A stretch of DNA of 64,000 nucleotides from Dialister sp. UBA7295. Lineage in GTDB: Bacteria; Bacillota; Negativicutes; Veillonellales; Dialisteraceae. The translations under genes were made by a program, and so were the position numbers. The stretch lies in assembly GCA_002471975.1 (NCBI GenBank), contig DKQZ01000090.1, forward strand, positions 9,945 through 73,944, given 5' to 3'. Shown one piece after another: positions 63,068-64,000 of this stretch (the stretch's first letter is position 1; each line of letters opens with the position of its first letter). A model generated the notes under the pieces. The model was not told the DNA's origin, ran no database searches, and was given only the letters and a program-made list of their open reading frames with translations.

Positions 63068-63970
63068 ATGAGTATCTTAATTCATAGAGGCACAAAAGTC
63101 ATCGTCCAGGGCATTACCGGTAAAGCTGCCCGTTTCCATACGGAACAGATGCTGGCTGACGGCACCCGTATCGTCGGCGGCACGGCTCCGGGAAAAGCAG
63201 GAGAAATCTGTTGCGGAGTCCCCGTATTCAATACGGTCAGTGACGCAGCCAAAGCAACAGGCGCCAGGACTTCTGTTATTTTCGTTCCTGCCGCTTTTGC
63301 AGCCGATGCCATCATGGAAGCTGTCGAAGCAGAAATGGATCTCGTCGTCTGCATCACGGAACATATCCCGGTAGAAGAAATGGTCCGTGTACACCGTTAC
63401 ATGGAAGGCAAGAAGACAAGACTCATCGGACCGAACTGCCCGGGCATCATCTGTGTGGATGAAAGCAATATCGGTATCATTCCGTCCCAGATTTTCAAGA
63501 AAGGCCATGTAGGCGTCGTATCCCGTTCCGGGACCCTGACCTATGAAGCCACCTTCCAGCTCACCAAGGCAGGCATCGGCCAGACCGGGGCCCTTGGCAT
63601 CGGCGGTGACCCGATTAAAGGTACCGATTTCATCGACGTACTGAAACTGTATAATGAAGATGAAGACACCGAAGCCGTCCTCATGATTGGCGAAATCGGC
63701 GGTAATGCCGAAGAACAGGCAGCCAAATGGATTCATGAAAATATGAGAAAACCGGTAGCCGCCTTCATCGCAGGCCGTCAGGCACCTCCAGGAAAACGAA
63801 TGGGCCATGCCGGCGCCATCATCACCGGCGGCAAAGGGACTGCAGCAGAAAAAATTGCAGCTCTTGAAGCCGTAGGAATTCCGGTCGCCAATACGGTAGC
63901 TGATATCGGCGATACAGTCATCAAACTGCTGAAAGAAAAAGGACTCTACGAAATCTGCCATACCTGTTAA
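63068..63970 (+). CDS. sucD: Succinate-CoA ligase, alpha subunit
   Basis: A 300-residue subunit. The CoA-binding N-terminus has [20 protein letters not shown] (in part), then [23 protein letters not shown] lies near residue 119, and the phospho-histidine is in [16 protein letters not shown] near residue 245. It starts 9 bases after sucC with AAGGAGG as ribosome site. The frame stops 30 bases before the window ends; nothing further is readable. Confidence 0.96.
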   Translation: MSILIHRGTKVIVQGITGKAARFHTEQMLADGTRIVGGTAPGKAGEICCGVPVFNTVSDAAKATGARTSVIFVPAAFAADAIMEAVEAEMDLVVCITEHIPVEEMVRVHRYMEGKKTRLIGPNCPGIICVDESNIGIIPSQIFKKGHVGVVSRSGTLTYEATFQLTKAGIGQTGALGIGGDPIKGTDFIDVLKLYNEDEDTEAVLMIGEIGGNAEEQAAKWIHENMRKPVAAFIAGRQAPPGKRMGHAGAIITGGKGTAAEKIAALEAVGIPVANTVADIGDTVIKLLKEKGLYEICHTC

Positions 63971-64000
63971 TTAGGGTCACATAGAGAAACTATGGATTTA

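Overview
The window reads as chromosome of an anaerobic, diderm member of the Firmicutes (class Negativicutes, most like Dialister and relatives; inferred from gene content, not from a marker gene). The clues are an N-terminal SLH-type secreted protein of the OmpM style, a succinate-to-propionate pathway built on methylmalonyl-CoA decarboxylase, T-box and cobalamin riboswitch control, ECF transport and a ylm/sepF/divIVA division cluster. No rRNA, tRNA, CRISPR array or prophage was found. The only transposon trace is a broken IS200-type gene.

Layout. 1-6 kb: the tail of recO, an amino-acid ABC importer, a split chromate transporter and a divergent LysR regulator. 6-14 kb: proteostasis genes tig-clpP-clpX-lon-engB, then a short SLH protein. 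14-18.4 kb: an AGCS symporter, a heme-type membrane protein and an O-antigen-ligase-like protein. 18.6-26.8 kb: the catabolic core, with CoA-transferase, archaeal-type split methylmalonyl-CoA mutase (catalytic plus B12 subunit), MeaB, epimerase, and methylmalonyl-CoA decarboxylase alpha, delta and biotin-carrier subunits. 26.8-28.3 kb: IS200 remnant and gene-poor DNA. 28.3-35.7 kb: a second, unrelated-type mutase (MutA/MutB) with its own MeaB behind a cobalamin riboswitch, flanked by two degenerate proteins: a lone B12-domain paralogue without the cobalt-ligand His, and an MsrA homologue without its catalytic Cys. 35.7-37.8 kb: about 2 kb without protein genes, holding two tandem cobalamin riboswitches and a hairpin-rich repeat array. 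37.8-44.2 kb: glutathione peroxidase, HAD hydrolase, ecfA1-ecfA2-ecfT, truA and a TetR protein with two HTH domains. 44.4-47.8 kb: a T-box with doubled antiterminator, then three periplasmic binding-protein genes with no permease. 48-53.3 kb: yggS, two sepF genes, proC, ylmH, divIVA, speE. 53.5-64 kb: TetR, a methyltransferase, argGH, a c-di-GMP phosphodiesterase-like protein and sucCD.

How it works together (inference from known pathways). Succinate is activated by the CoA-transferase, isomerised by the B12-dependent mutase, epimerised, and decarboxylated by the biotin enzyme, which in relatives pumps Na+. Propionyl-CoA then donates its CoA to the next succinate. The mutase is duplicated in two architectures and only the MutA/MutB copy carries a riboswitch, so the cell probably deploys them under different B12 conditions.

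Most unusual content: (1) the tandem cobalamin riboswitches followed by a multi-hairpin repeat array and a terminator instead of a gene; (2) the degenerate B12-domain protein; (3) dispersed tandem repeats with a strict 7-bp period in many intergenic regions; (4) a 160-bp repeat present twice in inverted orientation; (5) the double-HTH TetR protein and the Cys-less MsrA homologue.
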